The notes under the pieces are model-generated. The model had not been told where the DNA came from. It saw nothing but the letters and a program-made list of their open reading frames with translations, and did not search any database. From NCBI GenBank assembly GCA_047975025.1, contig JBKECY010000044.1, forward strand, positions 1 through 23,324: a stretch of 23,324 nucleotides of DNA. Direction: 5' to 3'. Source of the DNA: JBKECY01 sp047975025 (GTDB taxonomy: Bacteria > Bacillota > Clostridia > Lachnospirales > Lachnospiraceae). Numbering within the stretch: position 1 is the first letter of the stretch; every line of letters starts with the position of its first letter. Shown piece by piece: positions 1-6,728 of this stretch. The position numbers and the translations under genes are program-made.

Positions 1-39
1 GACGATGATTTGCTCCGTTGTGTACCTTGCTTTTCCCAT
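1..39 (-). CDS. IS3-type transposase OrfA, first 13 codons (cut by window edge)
   Basis: The minus strand from 39 reads MGKARYTTEQIIV, preceded by AGGAG at 50-54. This start resembles the helix-turn-helix OrfA or transposase N-terminus common in IS3-family subgroups (typically MGKKRYTxEQII...). OrfA binds the element's ends, and the DDE catalytic part would normally lie in a downstream OrfB made by frameshift. Only the beginning lies in the window, so whether the gene is intact is unknown. An identical start occurs at 23286 on the plus strand. Confidence 0.75.
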   Translation of the reverse strand, partial: MGKARYTTEQIIV

Positions 40-58
40 TTTTGTACTGCTCCTTTTT

Positions 59-83
59 GTTAGTTTATCATATCAAAACTAAC
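59..83 (-). repeat. Leader hairpin in left IS copy
   Basis: Minus strand GTTAGTTT, a 9-nt loop and AAACTAAC form a perfect 8-bp stem between the IS tip and the transposase ribosome site. In an IS leader such a stem could limit translation of transcripts entering from outside. That role is inference from position; the stem itself is read directly. Confidence 0.6.
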
Positions 84-120
84 TCTTCCACTGGTACAAA
101 GATCGGGGGGCACTCCAGCA

Positions 121-249
121 GAATTCCTCTCTGGCCGAAAGTGCCTCCGGAGACAGTGAGAGGCGGGTAATACCGCCTGCTCCTGTGTCTCCGAATTTAC
201 TAAAGGTTACTATTTTGTCTTCCATCCTATCTTTATTACAGCTTATCAT
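121..249 (-). pseudogene. M20-family amidohydrolase (allantoate deiminase / N-carbamoyl hydrolase type), N-terminal fragment cut by IS
   Basis: Only 43 residues remain before the IS begins at 120; members of this family are usually about 400 residues. The fragment holds FGDTGAGGITRLSLS, which matches the N-terminal F-G-x-T-x-x-G-G-[IV]-T-R-L pattern of Zn-dependent AllC / beta-ureidopropionase / hydantoin-carbamoylase enzymes. The start is ATG 249, with AAAAGG 11 bases upstream; a GTG at 261 would overlap that ribosome site. It lies 58 bases after the binding-protein gene with no terminator between, so it was probably the last gene read in the PucR/ABC operon seen here. These enzymes remove ammonia or carbamoyl groups from ureido compounds, which would fit a purine or pyrimidine nitrogen-salvage role. 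The Zn ligands and dimer domain lie in the missing part, so function is presumably lost unless an intact copy exists elsewhere. Confidence 0.7.
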
Positions 250-256
250 GATAAGC
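241..256. repeat. Perfect 16-bp palindrome over the hydrolase start codon
   Basis: GCTTATCATGATAAGC reads identically on both strands and contains the probable ATG start at 249-247. It could be a regulator site or an RNA stem affecting initiation. It may equally be accidental, since half of it is coding sequence. Confidence 0.4.
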
Positions 257-307
257 ACCACCTTTTCTTATAATCCGAAAACTTATACTATTATCTTCTA
301 TAACAAT

Positions 308-1384
308 TTATTTTGTTGCCTCATCCCAATATTGACTCGTAAAGGTCGTATCATCTACCACTGGTGTTGCTGCCAGATCTGTATTGTATTTCTCTAAGAA
401 GTCTGCTGTCTGCTGTACCGCATCCATGTCAATCTGTCCAATGTTGGCTGCATCAAATCCTTCCGGAATTACAAGTTTGGCAACTTCTTCTGCCATGTAT
501 ACCTGATGCTCCAGTGATACGGACTGATCTACGTTGTATACGATTTCACCTGCTGCTTCCGGATCTTCACATGCATCTGCCCAGCCCTTGATGGAAGCTC
601 TGATAAATCTCTGGAGTAAATCTGCGTTGTCGGCTGCCCACTCGGAATTAACGAACAGACAATCTTCAAGCATCGCCACACCTTCATCATTCATATCGAT
701 TACATTTAAGTCTTCTTCGGCAATCCCAGCTTCTAAAAGCAGTCCAAATTCATTGTATGTCATAGCGGATGCTACATCGATAGAACCCTCCTGTAACTGA
801 TCCATTGTGTAATCCTGCTGTACCAGTTCCAAATCTGTTTCTGTGCTCAATCCGTATTTCTCAAGCAGTGCTAATACTTCGTACTCATTTCCTCCAAACC
901 AGTTACCGACTTTTTTACCTGCCAGATCTTCAGCAGAGGTAATATTAGATTCTGCTTTGGATACCAGTAAAAGTCCTGAATCCTGGAAAATCTGTGCAAC
1001 TTCCTGCAATTCGTATCCTTGTGCCTGATATGTCATAAGACTGGACACCCAGGTAACACCAATATCTGCTACACCGTTATATACGTTCTGCTCCGGAATA
1101 ATATCACTGCCGCCGGGCAAGATTTCCAGTTCAATTCCTTCTTCTTCATAATATCCTTTTTCCTGTGCCACATAATATCCCATAAACTGTGACTGCGGCA
1201 GCCATTTCAATTGCAGTGTTACTTTTTCCAAATCACCTGATGCTGCGTCCTCGGTAGCCTCGTCTGTTGCTGCCTGCGTGGTCTCCTCTGTGGATGTTGT
1301 ATCGCTGGAGCTGCTGCCACAGGCCATAATTGTCGTCATGGACATTAGTAATACCAAACCTAGTGCTATGATTCTTTTCTTCAT
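308..1384 (-). CDS. NMT1/THI5-like ABC transporter substrate-binding lipoprotein
   Basis: 358 residues. A type II signal peptide ends in the lipobox IMAC, giving lipidation at C22, followed by a Ser/Thr/Glu-rich linker. The mature part starts KVTLQLKWLPQSQFMGYYVA, the characteristic entry of NMT1/THI5-like binding proteins; NGVADIGVTWVSS and KKVGNWFGGNEYEVLALL follow. The latter matches the pattern of pyrimidine/riboflavin-precursor (RibY/ThiY-type) binders better than sulfonate or nitrate binders. It would capture a small heterocyclic or ureide ligand outside the membrane and deliver it to the two permeases encoded upstream. GAGGAGG lies 8 bases before the ATG. The substrate is inferred mainly from the neighbouring PucR regulator and M20 hydrolase; thiamine or riboflavin precursors remain possible. 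Confidence 0.85.
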   Translation of the reverse strand: MKKRIIALGLVLLMSMTTIMACGSSSSDTTSTEETTQAATDEATEDAASGDLEKVTLQLKWLPQSQFMGYYVAQEKGYYEEEGIELEILPGGSDIIPEQNVYNGVADIGVTWVSSLMTYQAQGYELQEVAQIFQDSGLLLVSKAESNITSAEDLAGKKVGNWFGGNEYEVLALLEKYGLSTETDLELVQQDYTMDQLQEGSIDVASAMTYNEFGLLLEAGIAEEDLNVIDMNDEGVAMLEDCLFVNSEWAADNADLLQRFIRASIKGWADACEDPEAAGEIVYNVDQSVSLEHQVYMAEEVAKLVIPEGFDAANIGQIDMDAVQQTADFLEKYNTDLAATPVVDDTTFTSQYWDEATK

Positions 1385-1417
1385 ACTGTGTTCCTCCTCT
1401 TCTACTGTTGTAACAAT

Positions 1418-2185
1418 TTATCTTTGTGAAGTATGCCAATGTAAGGCTCTACGTTCCACCAATGAAATAATAAGATAGAGTACGATACCTGCAATGGATG
1501 CCATTACAATATAGGACCATCCCATGGACATCATGCCCTTGCGTAAATTATCTTTGATACCAAATCCCAGACCGGCTGTTGATGCCGCAAAATACTCACT
1601 GATCATGGCTGCCATAAGTGCCGAAGCAATATTAATCTTCAATGCCGTAAAAATACTTGGCAGACAGTTTGGAAATCTGAGTTTAAAGAAGATCGCTTTT
1701 TTAGATGCCGCATAGGAATCCATTAAATCCAAGGCAAATGGTTTTAAATTCGTAAGTCCTCTGTAGGCGTTAATTGCCATCGCTGCCATGCAGACAATGG
1801 TGACAACACCTACCTTTTGTCCAAACCCTTTTTCGAACCACCGGTTCATAATCGGGGAGAGTGCTACGATTGGTATCGCATTGAATGCTGAGATAATGGA
1901 TAATCCAGGATACCCCCATTTAGGAAACATGGTCGCGATCACAGCTACCCCAAATCCGATCAGCGATCCGATCAGCAGACCTGTTAATGCACCGGAGACT
2001 GTTACAAAGGTATCCGAGAGTGCCTTGCTCATATTCGTACTCAGCGTTTCAAGTATCTGTAACGGTGTCGGCAGCTGAAACGGCTTAAATCCCAATGCTT
2101 CATGGATCAGTCCGCCCTGCCATATGGCGATAAAAATTGCACCAACCAGTACCAGCCAGAATATTTTCTTAATTTTCTCTGCCAT
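1418..2185 (-). CDS. ABC transporter permease (SsuC/TauC-type), second of pair
   Basis: 255 residues, very hydrophobic, with about six membrane helices. A cytoplasmic EAA-type loop (MDSYAASKKAIFFKLRFPNCLP) contacts the ATPase in this importer class. I chose the ATG at 2185: it overlaps the preceding gene's stop by one base (TGATG), has GAAGG about 10 bases upstream, and begins MAEKIKKIFW directly before the first helix. The open frame extends 13 codons further into the upstream permease but has no ribosome site there. It would form a heterodimeric channel with the other permease. The one-base overlap implies translational coupling. Confidence 0.85.
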   Translation of the reverse strand: MAEKIKKIFWLVLVGAIFIAIWQGGLIHEALGFKPFQLPTPLQILETLSTNMSKALSDTFVTVSGALTGLLIGSLIGFGVAVIATMFPKWGYPGLSIISAFNAIPIVALSPIMNRWFEKGFGQKVGVVTIVCMAAMAINAYRGLTNLKPFALDLMDSYAASKKAIFFKLRFPNCLPSIFTALKINIASALMAAMISEYFAASTAGLGFGIKDNLRKGMMSMGWSYIVMASIAGIVLYLIISLVERRALHWHTSQR

Positions 2186-2979
2186 CAGTCCACACCTTCT
2201 TTCTGTTTCGCTCCCTGATTCCAAGGTGTACAGATTTTTTCAAGTATTGCAACTACGAAGTAGCTGATCAAGCCCATGACTGCACTTGTAATGACTGAGG
2301 CCCAGAAAATATCCTTTGTACCTGAGTAAAGCGAATATAAAAGTTTTACACCAATGCCGCCGCTTGAACCGAGCATATCTACCAGAATCGAAGCGGTAAC
2401 TGCCATCGGAGCTGAAATTTTAAGTCCGGAGAACAGGTTTGGCAAAGATGCCGGAATCATTAATTTGAAATAAATACTCCACTTTTTGGCGGCTAGTGAA
2501 TACATCAATTCTTTTCTGTCATTTTCGACTGAGAGCAGTCCTTCCAGCATGTTCACTGCCACCGGGAAGAATGTGATATAGGCTGCGATGACGATTCTGG
2601 AGGCATCCATATCCTTGACCAGGGAAAAAATAATAGGTGCCAGGCCAAGTACCGGTATCATCTGAGAAATAATCAGATATGGAAACGCAATTTTTTCGAC
2701 GGTTCGTGACAGACTCATAAGTATAGCCAGCAGGAATCCTATGACAGCTCCCAGAGCGTACCCAATTAAGGCTCTTGAAAAGGTGAGGCCTGCTGCTACT
2801 AAAAGCTCCGAGGCATTGTTAATGATCGTAATGACTACTTCATGAAAGTAGGGTAATTTCGTCGATGCCATCGGGTCTTTTAAAACATTGGCCAGCAGGA
2901 ATGCGACTCCCTCCCATAACAGGAAGACACCAATAATCCAGACAGCATTGACAAAGTATCGTTCTTTGTTTGCTTTCAC
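2185..2979 (-). CDS. ABC transporter permease (SsuC/TauC-type), first of pair
   Basis: 264 residues starting at GTG 2979, with GAGGGGG eight bases upstream and two bases after the ATPase stop codon. It has six or so hydrophobic helices. The EAA-type loop is in the segment LMYSLAAKKWSIYFKLMIPA, followed by LPNLFSGLK, typical of binding-protein-dependent permeases for taurine, nitrate, sulfonate and pyrimidine-type substrates. It is clearly related to the second permease at 1418-2185 and likely pairs with it. The start could be an ATG further in, but none is near and the GTG has the ribosome site. Confidence 0.85.
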   Translation of the reverse strand: MKANKERYFVNAVWIIGVFLLWEGVAFLLANVLKDPMASTKLPYFHEVVITIINNASELLVAAGLTFSRALIGYALGAVIGFLLAILMSLSRTVEKIAFPYLIISQMIPVLGLAPIIFSLVKDMDASRIVIAAYITFFPVAVNMLEGLLSVENDRKELMYSLAAKKWSIYFKLMIPASLPNLFSGLKISAPMAVTASILVDMLGSSGGIGVKLLYSLYSGTKDIFWASVITSAVMGLISYFVVAILEKICTPWNQGAKQKEGVD

Positions 2980-2981
2980 GC

Positions 2982-3809
2982 TTACACCCCCTCGAAACTG
3001 TTCCTGATCTTAGTAATATAATTGTAGAATTCCGGGGTCTGTCTGGTCTCAAGATCACGCGGGCGCTCTATGTCGATATCCACAACGGCCGATACACGTC
3101 CCGGGTGCGGTGACAATACGACAACGCGGTCAGACAGGAACACAGCTTCGGAGATATTATGTGTTACAAAGATGATGGTCTTGTTCGTCTTCTTCCAGAT
3201 GCGCAGCAGATCCATATGCAGCTTCTCTCTGGTAAATTCATCCAACGCTGAAAACGGCTCATCCATCAACAGGATTTCCGGGTTAATGGCTAACGCTCTG
3301 GCAATCCCGACACGCTGCATACCACCGCTTAGTTCGAACGGGTAATTGTTGCCAAACTCATTCAGGTCTACCAGGTCCAGCATCTTGGTCACACGCGCCT
3401 TCCGGTCTGCTTTTTTCATTCCGGACAACTCAAGCGGCATACAGACATTTCTGCGAACCGTCCGCCAGTCATATAATACCGGACTTTGGAATACGATTCC
3501 GAACTTCTTCTGCAACCGGATTTCACGCGGTGTCTGCTTCCGGATCAGGATTTCACCGGTCGTCGGACTAATCAGATCTGCAATGGCCCGCAGCAGTGTT
3601 GTCTTGCCACAGCCGGAGGGACCAAGCAGCGATATAAACTCACCTTTTTTGATTTTCAGATTGACATCCTGCAGGGCTGTGACCGGCTCCCCGCCATTCT
3701 TATCGGGAAAGACCATGCTCAAATTACTTATACTAATCTCTGTTTCAGGTTTTGCAGAGATATTTGTGCTTTCTTTGTCTTGCACTACTGTATTCATTGT
3801 TTCTTTCAT
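2982..3809 (-). CDS. ABC transporter ATP-binding protein (SsuB/TauB/NitD-type)
   Basis: 275 residues. All ATPase motifs are present: Walker A GPSGCGKTT at 63-71, Q-loop glutamine Q108, signature LSGGM at 160-164, Walker B ILLMDEP at 179-185 and switch H217. The LSGGM form in place of LSGGQ is usual in this importer branch. It powers the two permeases encoded just downstream. The ATG at 3809 has GGAGGTG seven bases upstream. It is the first structural gene after the PucR-type regulator, separated by 169 bases that hold a terminator-like hairpin and a palindrome. Confidence 0.9.
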   Translation of the reverse strand: MKETMNTVVQDKESTNISAKPETEISISNLSMVFPDKNGGEPVTALQDVNLKIKKGEFISLLGPSGCGKTTLLRAIADLISPTTGEILIRKQTPREIRLQKKFGIVFQSPVLYDWRTVRRNVCMPLELSGMKKADRKARVTKMLDLVDLNEFGNNYPFELSGGMQRVGIARALAINPEILLMDEPFSALDEFTREKLHMDLLRIWKKTNKTIIFVTHNISEAVFLSDRVVVLSPHPGRVSAVVDIDIERPRDLETRQTPEFYNYITKIRNSFEGV

Positions 3810-3844
3810 TATGACACCTCCACACGATTTTCGAAAAAAACAAA

Positions 3845-3877
3845 AAGGCGCAAACTACATAACGTAGTCTGCACCTT
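3845..3877 (-). terminator. Intrinsic terminator or attenuator between pucR-type gene and ABC operon
   Basis: On the minus strand AAGG-TGC-ACTAC pairs with GTAGT-GCA-CCTT around a 5-nt loop, interrupted by two 1x1 mismatches. A run TTTTTGTTTTTTT follows. It could end the regulator transcript. Because it lies only 35 bases before the ATPase start codon, it is also in the leader of any transcript entering the ABC genes, so regulated read-through is possible. Confidence 0.65.
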
Positions 3878-3962
3878 TGCATTTTTTCGTTTCGTTCTTT
3901 TTGTGATATACCTATCCTATCATCAAAAAAAAATTTTACAACCATTTTCTGACCAATTATTA

Positions 3963-3978
3963 TTGTGCACTTGCACAA
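3963..3978. promoter_or_regulatory. 16-bp palindrome, candidate operator before the ABC operon
   Basis: TTGTGCAcTTGCACAA-type repeat: 7-bp perfect arms with a 2-bp centre, directly after the regulator's stop codon at 3979. It sits where an operator for the ABC promoter would be expected. No good promoter was seen beside it; the best is a weak TTGTAA at 3936-3941 with TAGGAT 16 bases on. Binding by the neighbouring PucR-type protein is inference. Confidence 0.4.
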
Positions 3979-5136
3979 TCATATGATGTCCTGAATTAAA
4001 AAGCAAACCGAAATCTTCACCTGATCCTGTACCCTTGCGGGGTTCAATCCTGTGATTTTCTCAATCTTTTTCAACTGATAGCTCACTGTGTTGCGATGAA
4101 TATAAAGCCGCTCGGACACCTCTTTGGCATGCCCCCCGCACTCCATATATACATGTAAAAAATCAAGCAGATTCGTCTGGTTTTCTCTGTCATATTTTAC
4201 AAGCTTTCCCAGAATCTCCCTGTAAAAGTCACGTAGTACCGTCTTATCGGAGGTTCCGAGGAGCACCTTGTAGAATCCAAGATCCGCATAAAACGTTGCC
4301 GTGGTATCCTTGCGTACGGACAGCCGCAGTGACGCCAGTGCCTGTTCAAAACAAGTGTTAAGATGGTTGCTTCCCATCTTGTTCTCACTGATTCCTATAA
4401 AGACCTTCCAGTCAGACACGCGATGGTTAAATGTGTGTAACTGCACAACAATCTCTTCGACTTCCTCTTTGGTGAATCCGGCAAGCACAACAATATAACT
4501 GGATTCATAGAAAAAAGTCGCAAAATTCTCATGAATTCCCCGAATGATTTTTTCTGCATATACCTTGGTCTGATCCATCTTCTGCTGATGCTGCTCCTGA
4601 TGTAGACAATCCACCTCAATGGCCAGAACTGCGAACTCCTGATCCTTCCGGTAACCAAAACGTTCAAGCTGCTGCATATGCACATTGCTGTCTCCGTAAT
4701 GGAAAATCAGATTCTGTATCAGCACTGCGATACTGTCTTCCTCCTGCTCATTTTGCATAATCCGGTGGCAGAAATCCCTGGTCACATCCACCATGCGTGT
4801 CTCCCAGGGAATTGTGAAGATCGGCATGGCCACTTCATCGCAATAGTCGATGACATCACTGGGCACTTCTTTGATATACGGACCTATATTCACGACGAAC
4901 GCACTGATCCCACGTGCATGAAGGCGTTTCGCGTAGTTCAGCAGCCAGTCACCCTCCTTGTTCAGAATGCCGGCTGTAAATACCAGCTCATTACCATGCA
5001 GGAACTTGGTCGCATCATCATCCTCAAGTATATGCACCCATTGTACGAGATTTGAAAGGCCGTTAAACCCTCCCAGCAGCTTCATCTTGTAGGGTAATGT
5101 ACCATTTTTATAAAGTTTTTCCATTGTGATTGCCAT
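3979..5136 (-). CDS. PucR-family transcriptional regulator
   Basis: 385 residues. The N-terminal part is a PucR ligand-sensing domain (VHILEDDDATKFLHGNELVFTAGI). The middle is a degenerate GGDEF-like CdaR region, and the C-terminus (about 323-385) is an HTH_30 domain with ERLYIHRNTVSYQLKKIEKITG, the classic PucR/CdaR DNA-binding helix. Regulators of this family usually activate purine, ureide, sugar-acid or amino-acid uptake and breakdown genes. I chose ATG 5136 because AAGGGG lies 9 bases before it; the ATG at 5145 directly abuts that ribosome site and is unlikely. It has its own strong promoter (5163-5191) and is co-oriented with the ABC genes and interrupted hydrolase, which it probably controls. 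The ligand is unknown. Confidence 0.88.
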   Translation of the reverse strand: MAITMEKLYKNGTLPYKMKLLGGFNGLSNLVQWVHILEDDDATKFLHGNELVFTAGILNKEGDWLLNYAKRLHARGISAFVVNIGPYIKEVPSDVIDYCDEVAMPIFTIPWETRMVDVTRDFCHRIMQNEQEEDSIAVLIQNLIFHYGDSNVHMQQLERFGYRKDQEFAVLAIEVDCLHQEQHQQKMDQTKVYAEKIIRGIHENFATFFYESSYIVVLAGFTKEEVEEIVVQLHTFNHRVSDWKVFIGISENKMGSNHLNTCFEQALASLRLSVRKDTTATFYADLGFYKVLLGTSDKTVLRDFYREILGKLVKYDRENQTNLLDFLHVYMECGGHAKEVSERLYIHRNTVSYQLKKIEKITGLNPARVQDQVKISVCFLIQDII

Positions 5137-5162
5137 ACAGTTCATCCCCTTCGTTTTTTCGC

Positions 5163-5191
5163 ATTATATACTATTACCATTATAAATGCAA
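5163..5191 (-). promoter_or_regulatory. Sigma-A type promoter for the PucR-family gene
   Basis: Minus strand -35 TTGCAT (5186-5191), 17-bp spacer, -10 TATAAT (5163-5168). The predicted start is near 5156, giving a leader of about 20 bases before the ATG at 5136. Confidence 0.75.
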
Positions 5192-5212
5192 ACATTTTAC
5201 ATAAACTAAAAA

Positions 5213-5236
5213 GGAAGCAGCCCCATTCCTGCTTCC
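5213..5236 (-). terminator. Terminator of folT
   Basis: Minus strand GGAAGCAG, an 8-nt loop and CTGCTTCC form a perfect 8-bp stem, followed by TTTTTAG. It lies about 60 bases past the folT stop codon and just upstream of the pucR-type promoter, insulating the two units. Confidence 0.75.
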
Positions 5237-5260
5237 TGTCTTTTCTATATATACTTCCTG

Positions 5261-5290
5261 CCGCCGCCAAGAGTCTTATGTGGCCGGCGG
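5261..5290 (-). repeat. GC-rich hairpin just after folT
   Basis: CCGCCGCCA (5261-5269) pairs with TGGCCGGCGG (5281-5290) with one bulged base. It begins five bases after the folT stop codon and has no T-run, so it may protect the mRNA 3' end or assist the terminator that follows. Confidence 0.5.
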
Positions 5291-5294
5291 TTGT

Positions 5295-5867
5295 TTAAGC
5301 TTTTTGTTTGCGTGTCAGCCCTGCATGTAAAGCAATCTGCACAAAAGCCGTCAGAAAGACGAACAGCAGAATGGAATCCACAGGCAATGTAACGACTGAT
5401 TTCAACAGTCTCAGACCGAATAACTGTTTCCATGGCATACCATACATCAGCCACAGATTCAAAGATCCGATTGAGATTCCAATCAGGAAATGCACAACGG
5501 CTGCGATGATGACCCGCGGTATCGTAATCTTCGTCCGATACAGTACGATTCCGAAGAGAAGTCCCAGAAGTGCGTATTGAATCGTAAATCCAGGGAAGTA
5601 TACACCTCCAAAGCCCGGCATGAACATACTGACAAAATCTCCGAGAATACCAACGAACAATCCGACAATCGGACCGCCGATATAACCGGCTACCGCCAAG
5701 GCAAGAAATGCCGTCCGAATCTCCAGAATATTGGAAATCGGAATTTTAAGCGGGGATAGTACTGCATACAACGCAACAAAGACACCGCAGAGCGCCAGGT
5801 TCGGCACATGCTTCATGTCAGTCAGCTGCTGGCGGAAATTAAACGCATCTTTAGAAAAAATCTGCAT
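5295..5867 (-). CDS. folT: ECF transporter S component, folate-type (FolT)
   Basis: 190 residues with about six membrane helices. The core ALSPLKIPISNILEIRTAFL, the glycine-rich AGYIGGPIVGLFVGILGDF and YFPGFTIQYALLGLLFG match the FolT group of S components, where P-G-F-T after the third helix is a hallmark. In ECF systems this subunit binds folate in the membrane and docks on a shared EcfA/EcfA'/EcfT energising module, not encoded here and usually elsewhere on the chromosome. The ATG at 5867 has GGAGGTG seven bases upstream; the frame stays open 43 codons further, but that stretch is leader RNA. The upstream tetrahydrofolate riboswitch-like structure supports the folate assignment. The unit ends with two hairpins at 5290-5213. 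Confidence 0.85.
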   Translation of the reverse strand: MQIFSKDAFNFRQQLTDMKHVPNLALCGVFVALYAVLSPLKIPISNILEIRTAFLALAVAGYIGGPIVGLFVGILGDFVSMFMPGFGGVYFPGFTIQYALLGLLFGIVLYRTKITIPRVIIAAVVHFLIGISIGSLNLWLMYGMPWKQLFGLRLLKSVVTLPVDSILLFVFLTAFVQIALHAGLTRKQKA

Positions 5868-5953
5868 ACAAAAACACCTCCATAATGTGATATAGAAACT
5901 AAAAGAATCAGATAAATAATAATCCCTCCACACTATGAGATGTCTCATATATG

Positions 5954-6060
5954 TAGCAACGGGTGCGGAAAATATATCGTAAGTCATGGGGTACATACTT
6001 TTCGTTTCATGGCGACTCCCCAGCCAATGAACACTTGACGCATAAATTCCTACTTCGCTA
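5954..6060 (-). ncRNA. Tetrahydrofolate (THF) riboswitch aptamer, probable
   Basis: On the minus strand the conserved blocks of the folate riboswitch appear in order: outer stem P1 (TAGCGA at 6060-6055 with TTGCTA at 5959-5954), then AGTAG, P2 arm GGAA..TAT, GCGTCAAGTG, P3 (TTCAT-GGC with GCC-ATGAA), ACGAA, a P4-like arm (AAGT with ACTT), the returning P2 strand ATA..TTCC, and CCGCACCC. The P3 loop GGGGAGTC can pair only partly with the last block (GGG with CCC), so the pseudoknot is weaker than in well-known examples. It sits about 10 bases after the predicted start site and about 90 bases before folT. A TATGAGA/TCTCATA hairpin (5934-5949) follows and may belong to the expression platform. 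The call rests on remembered consensus, not a covariance search. Confidence 0.7.
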
Positions 6061-6076
6061 TTATTTATTTAAGGAC

Positions 6077-6104
6077 ATTATAGCATACAAAAAAATAATA
6101 GCAA
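6077..6104 (-). promoter_or_regulatory. Promoter of the riboswitch-folT unit
   Basis: Minus strand -35 TTGCTA (6099-6104), 16-bp spacer ending in the extended -10 element TGC, -10 TATAAT (6077-6082). The predicted start near 6070 lies just before riboswitch stem P1. Confidence 0.7.
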
Positions 6105-6142
6105 TAGGTTTGAAGAAAAAAGTGTTATTTTTTTATCAAACA

Positions 6143-6171
6143 TTGACTATCCCTGTTAAAAAGCGTAAAGT
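6143..6171 (+). promoter_or_regulatory. Promoter of the ferritin gene
   Basis: TTGACT (6143-6148), 17-bp spacer, TAAAGT (6166-6171), about 40 bases before the ferritin start codon. Of the 349 bases between folT and ferritin (5868-6216), this promoter, the divergent folT promoter and the riboswitch explain most. No obvious Fur box was seen. Confidence 0.55.
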
Positions 6172-6216
6172 GAAAGAATACTACTAACGATTATGGATTA
6201 TGAAAGGAGCGATAGT

Positions 6217-6726
6217 ATGCTAAGTGAAAAAATTGCTGATTTACTGAATCAACAGATTAATATGGAATTATTTTCTGCCTATCTGTATCTGGATTTTGCA
6301 AACTACTATGCAGATGAAAGTCTGAACGGCTTTGAGAATTGGTTCTATGTACAAGCTCAGGAGGAACGCGATCATGCGATGCTGATCCGTACGTATCTGA
6401 TTGACAATGATATCAGGGTAGCGCTTACAGCCATTGACGGACCGGATTTGGAGTATTCGGCATTGGATGCACCGCTTGCCGCTTCTCTCGAACATGAACA
6501 GAAAGTAACGGCTTCCATCAATGCCATTTATTCTGTGGCGTATGATGAGAAAGACTTCCGTACTATGCAGTTCCTCGACTGGTTCGTTAAAGAACAAGGT
6601 GAAGAGGAAAAAAATGCAACGGATCTGATCAAGAAATTCGAATTGTTCGGCACTGATGCCAAAAGCCTGTATCTGTTGGATCAGGAACTGGCAGCGAGAA
6701 TCTATACACCGGCGGTCATCGCCTAA
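6217..6726 (+). CDS. ftnA: Ferritin (bacterial FtnA type)
   Basis: 169 residues forming a four-helix-bundle iron-storage protein. It would oxidise Fe(II) and store it in a 24-subunit cytoplasmic shell, also protecting against oxidative stress. With the ATG at 6217 (GAAAGGAG eight bases upstream), the ferroxidase residues fall at the same numbers as in E. coli FtnA: E17, E50, H53, E94, Q127 and E130. That agreement supports both the assignment and the start; the frame stays open eight codons upstream without a ribosome site. It is the only complete plus-strand gene here, divergent from folT and convergent with the polysaccharide operon, separated from it by a bidirectional terminator. There are no heme-binding Met or other bacterioferritin hallmarks. 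Confidence 0.93.
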   Translation: MLSEKIADLLNQQINMELFSAYLYLDFANYYADESLNGFENWFYVQAQEERDHAMLIRTYLIDNDIRVALTAIDGPDLEYSALDAPLAASLEHEQKVTASINAIYSVAYDEKDFRTMQFLDWFVKEQGEEEKNATDLIKKFELFGTDAKSLYLLDQELAARIYTPAVIA

Positions 6727-6728
6727 CT

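Larger units (their letters stand above)
1..120 (-). mobile_element. IS3-family insertion sequence, left end only (window-edge copy)
   Basis: Bases 1-121 are the exact reverse complement of 23204-23324, and identity stops abruptly at 122. Read on the minus strand, the element begins at 120 with TGCTGGAGTGCC, consistent with the TG...CA ends of IS3-family elements. A 39-base gap-free leader hairpin, a ribosome site and the first transposase codons follow. The base matching at 121 is probably chance. The element runs off the window, so its length, right end and target duplication cannot be seen. It interrupts the M20-type hydrolase gene next to it. Confidence 0.85.

Noticed and set aside
185..397. 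70-codon plus-strand frame near the left edge
   Set aside because: It overlaps the binding-protein and hydrolase genes on the other strand, has no ribosome site and no recognisable features.
3745..3978. 77-codon minus-strand frame between the ABC ATPase and the PucR-type gene
   Set aside because: It runs through the terminator hairpin and into the ATPase gene in another frame. Its composition is basic and aromatic with no domain, and no ribosome site precedes it.
3810..3978. Purine or xanthine riboswitch in the ABC operon leader
   Set aside because: No three-way-junction core or conserved blocks of known purine-class riboswitches could be found in these 169 bases.
3346..3986. Long plus-strand open frames opposite the ABC ATPase and in the intergenic region
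   Set aside because: They are antisense to a gene with all ATPase motifs, have no ribosome site and show no recognisable protein features.
5868..5996. 43-codon N-terminal extension of FolT
   Set aside because: It reads through leader RNA into the riboswitch, and a strong ribosome site precedes the ATG at 5867.
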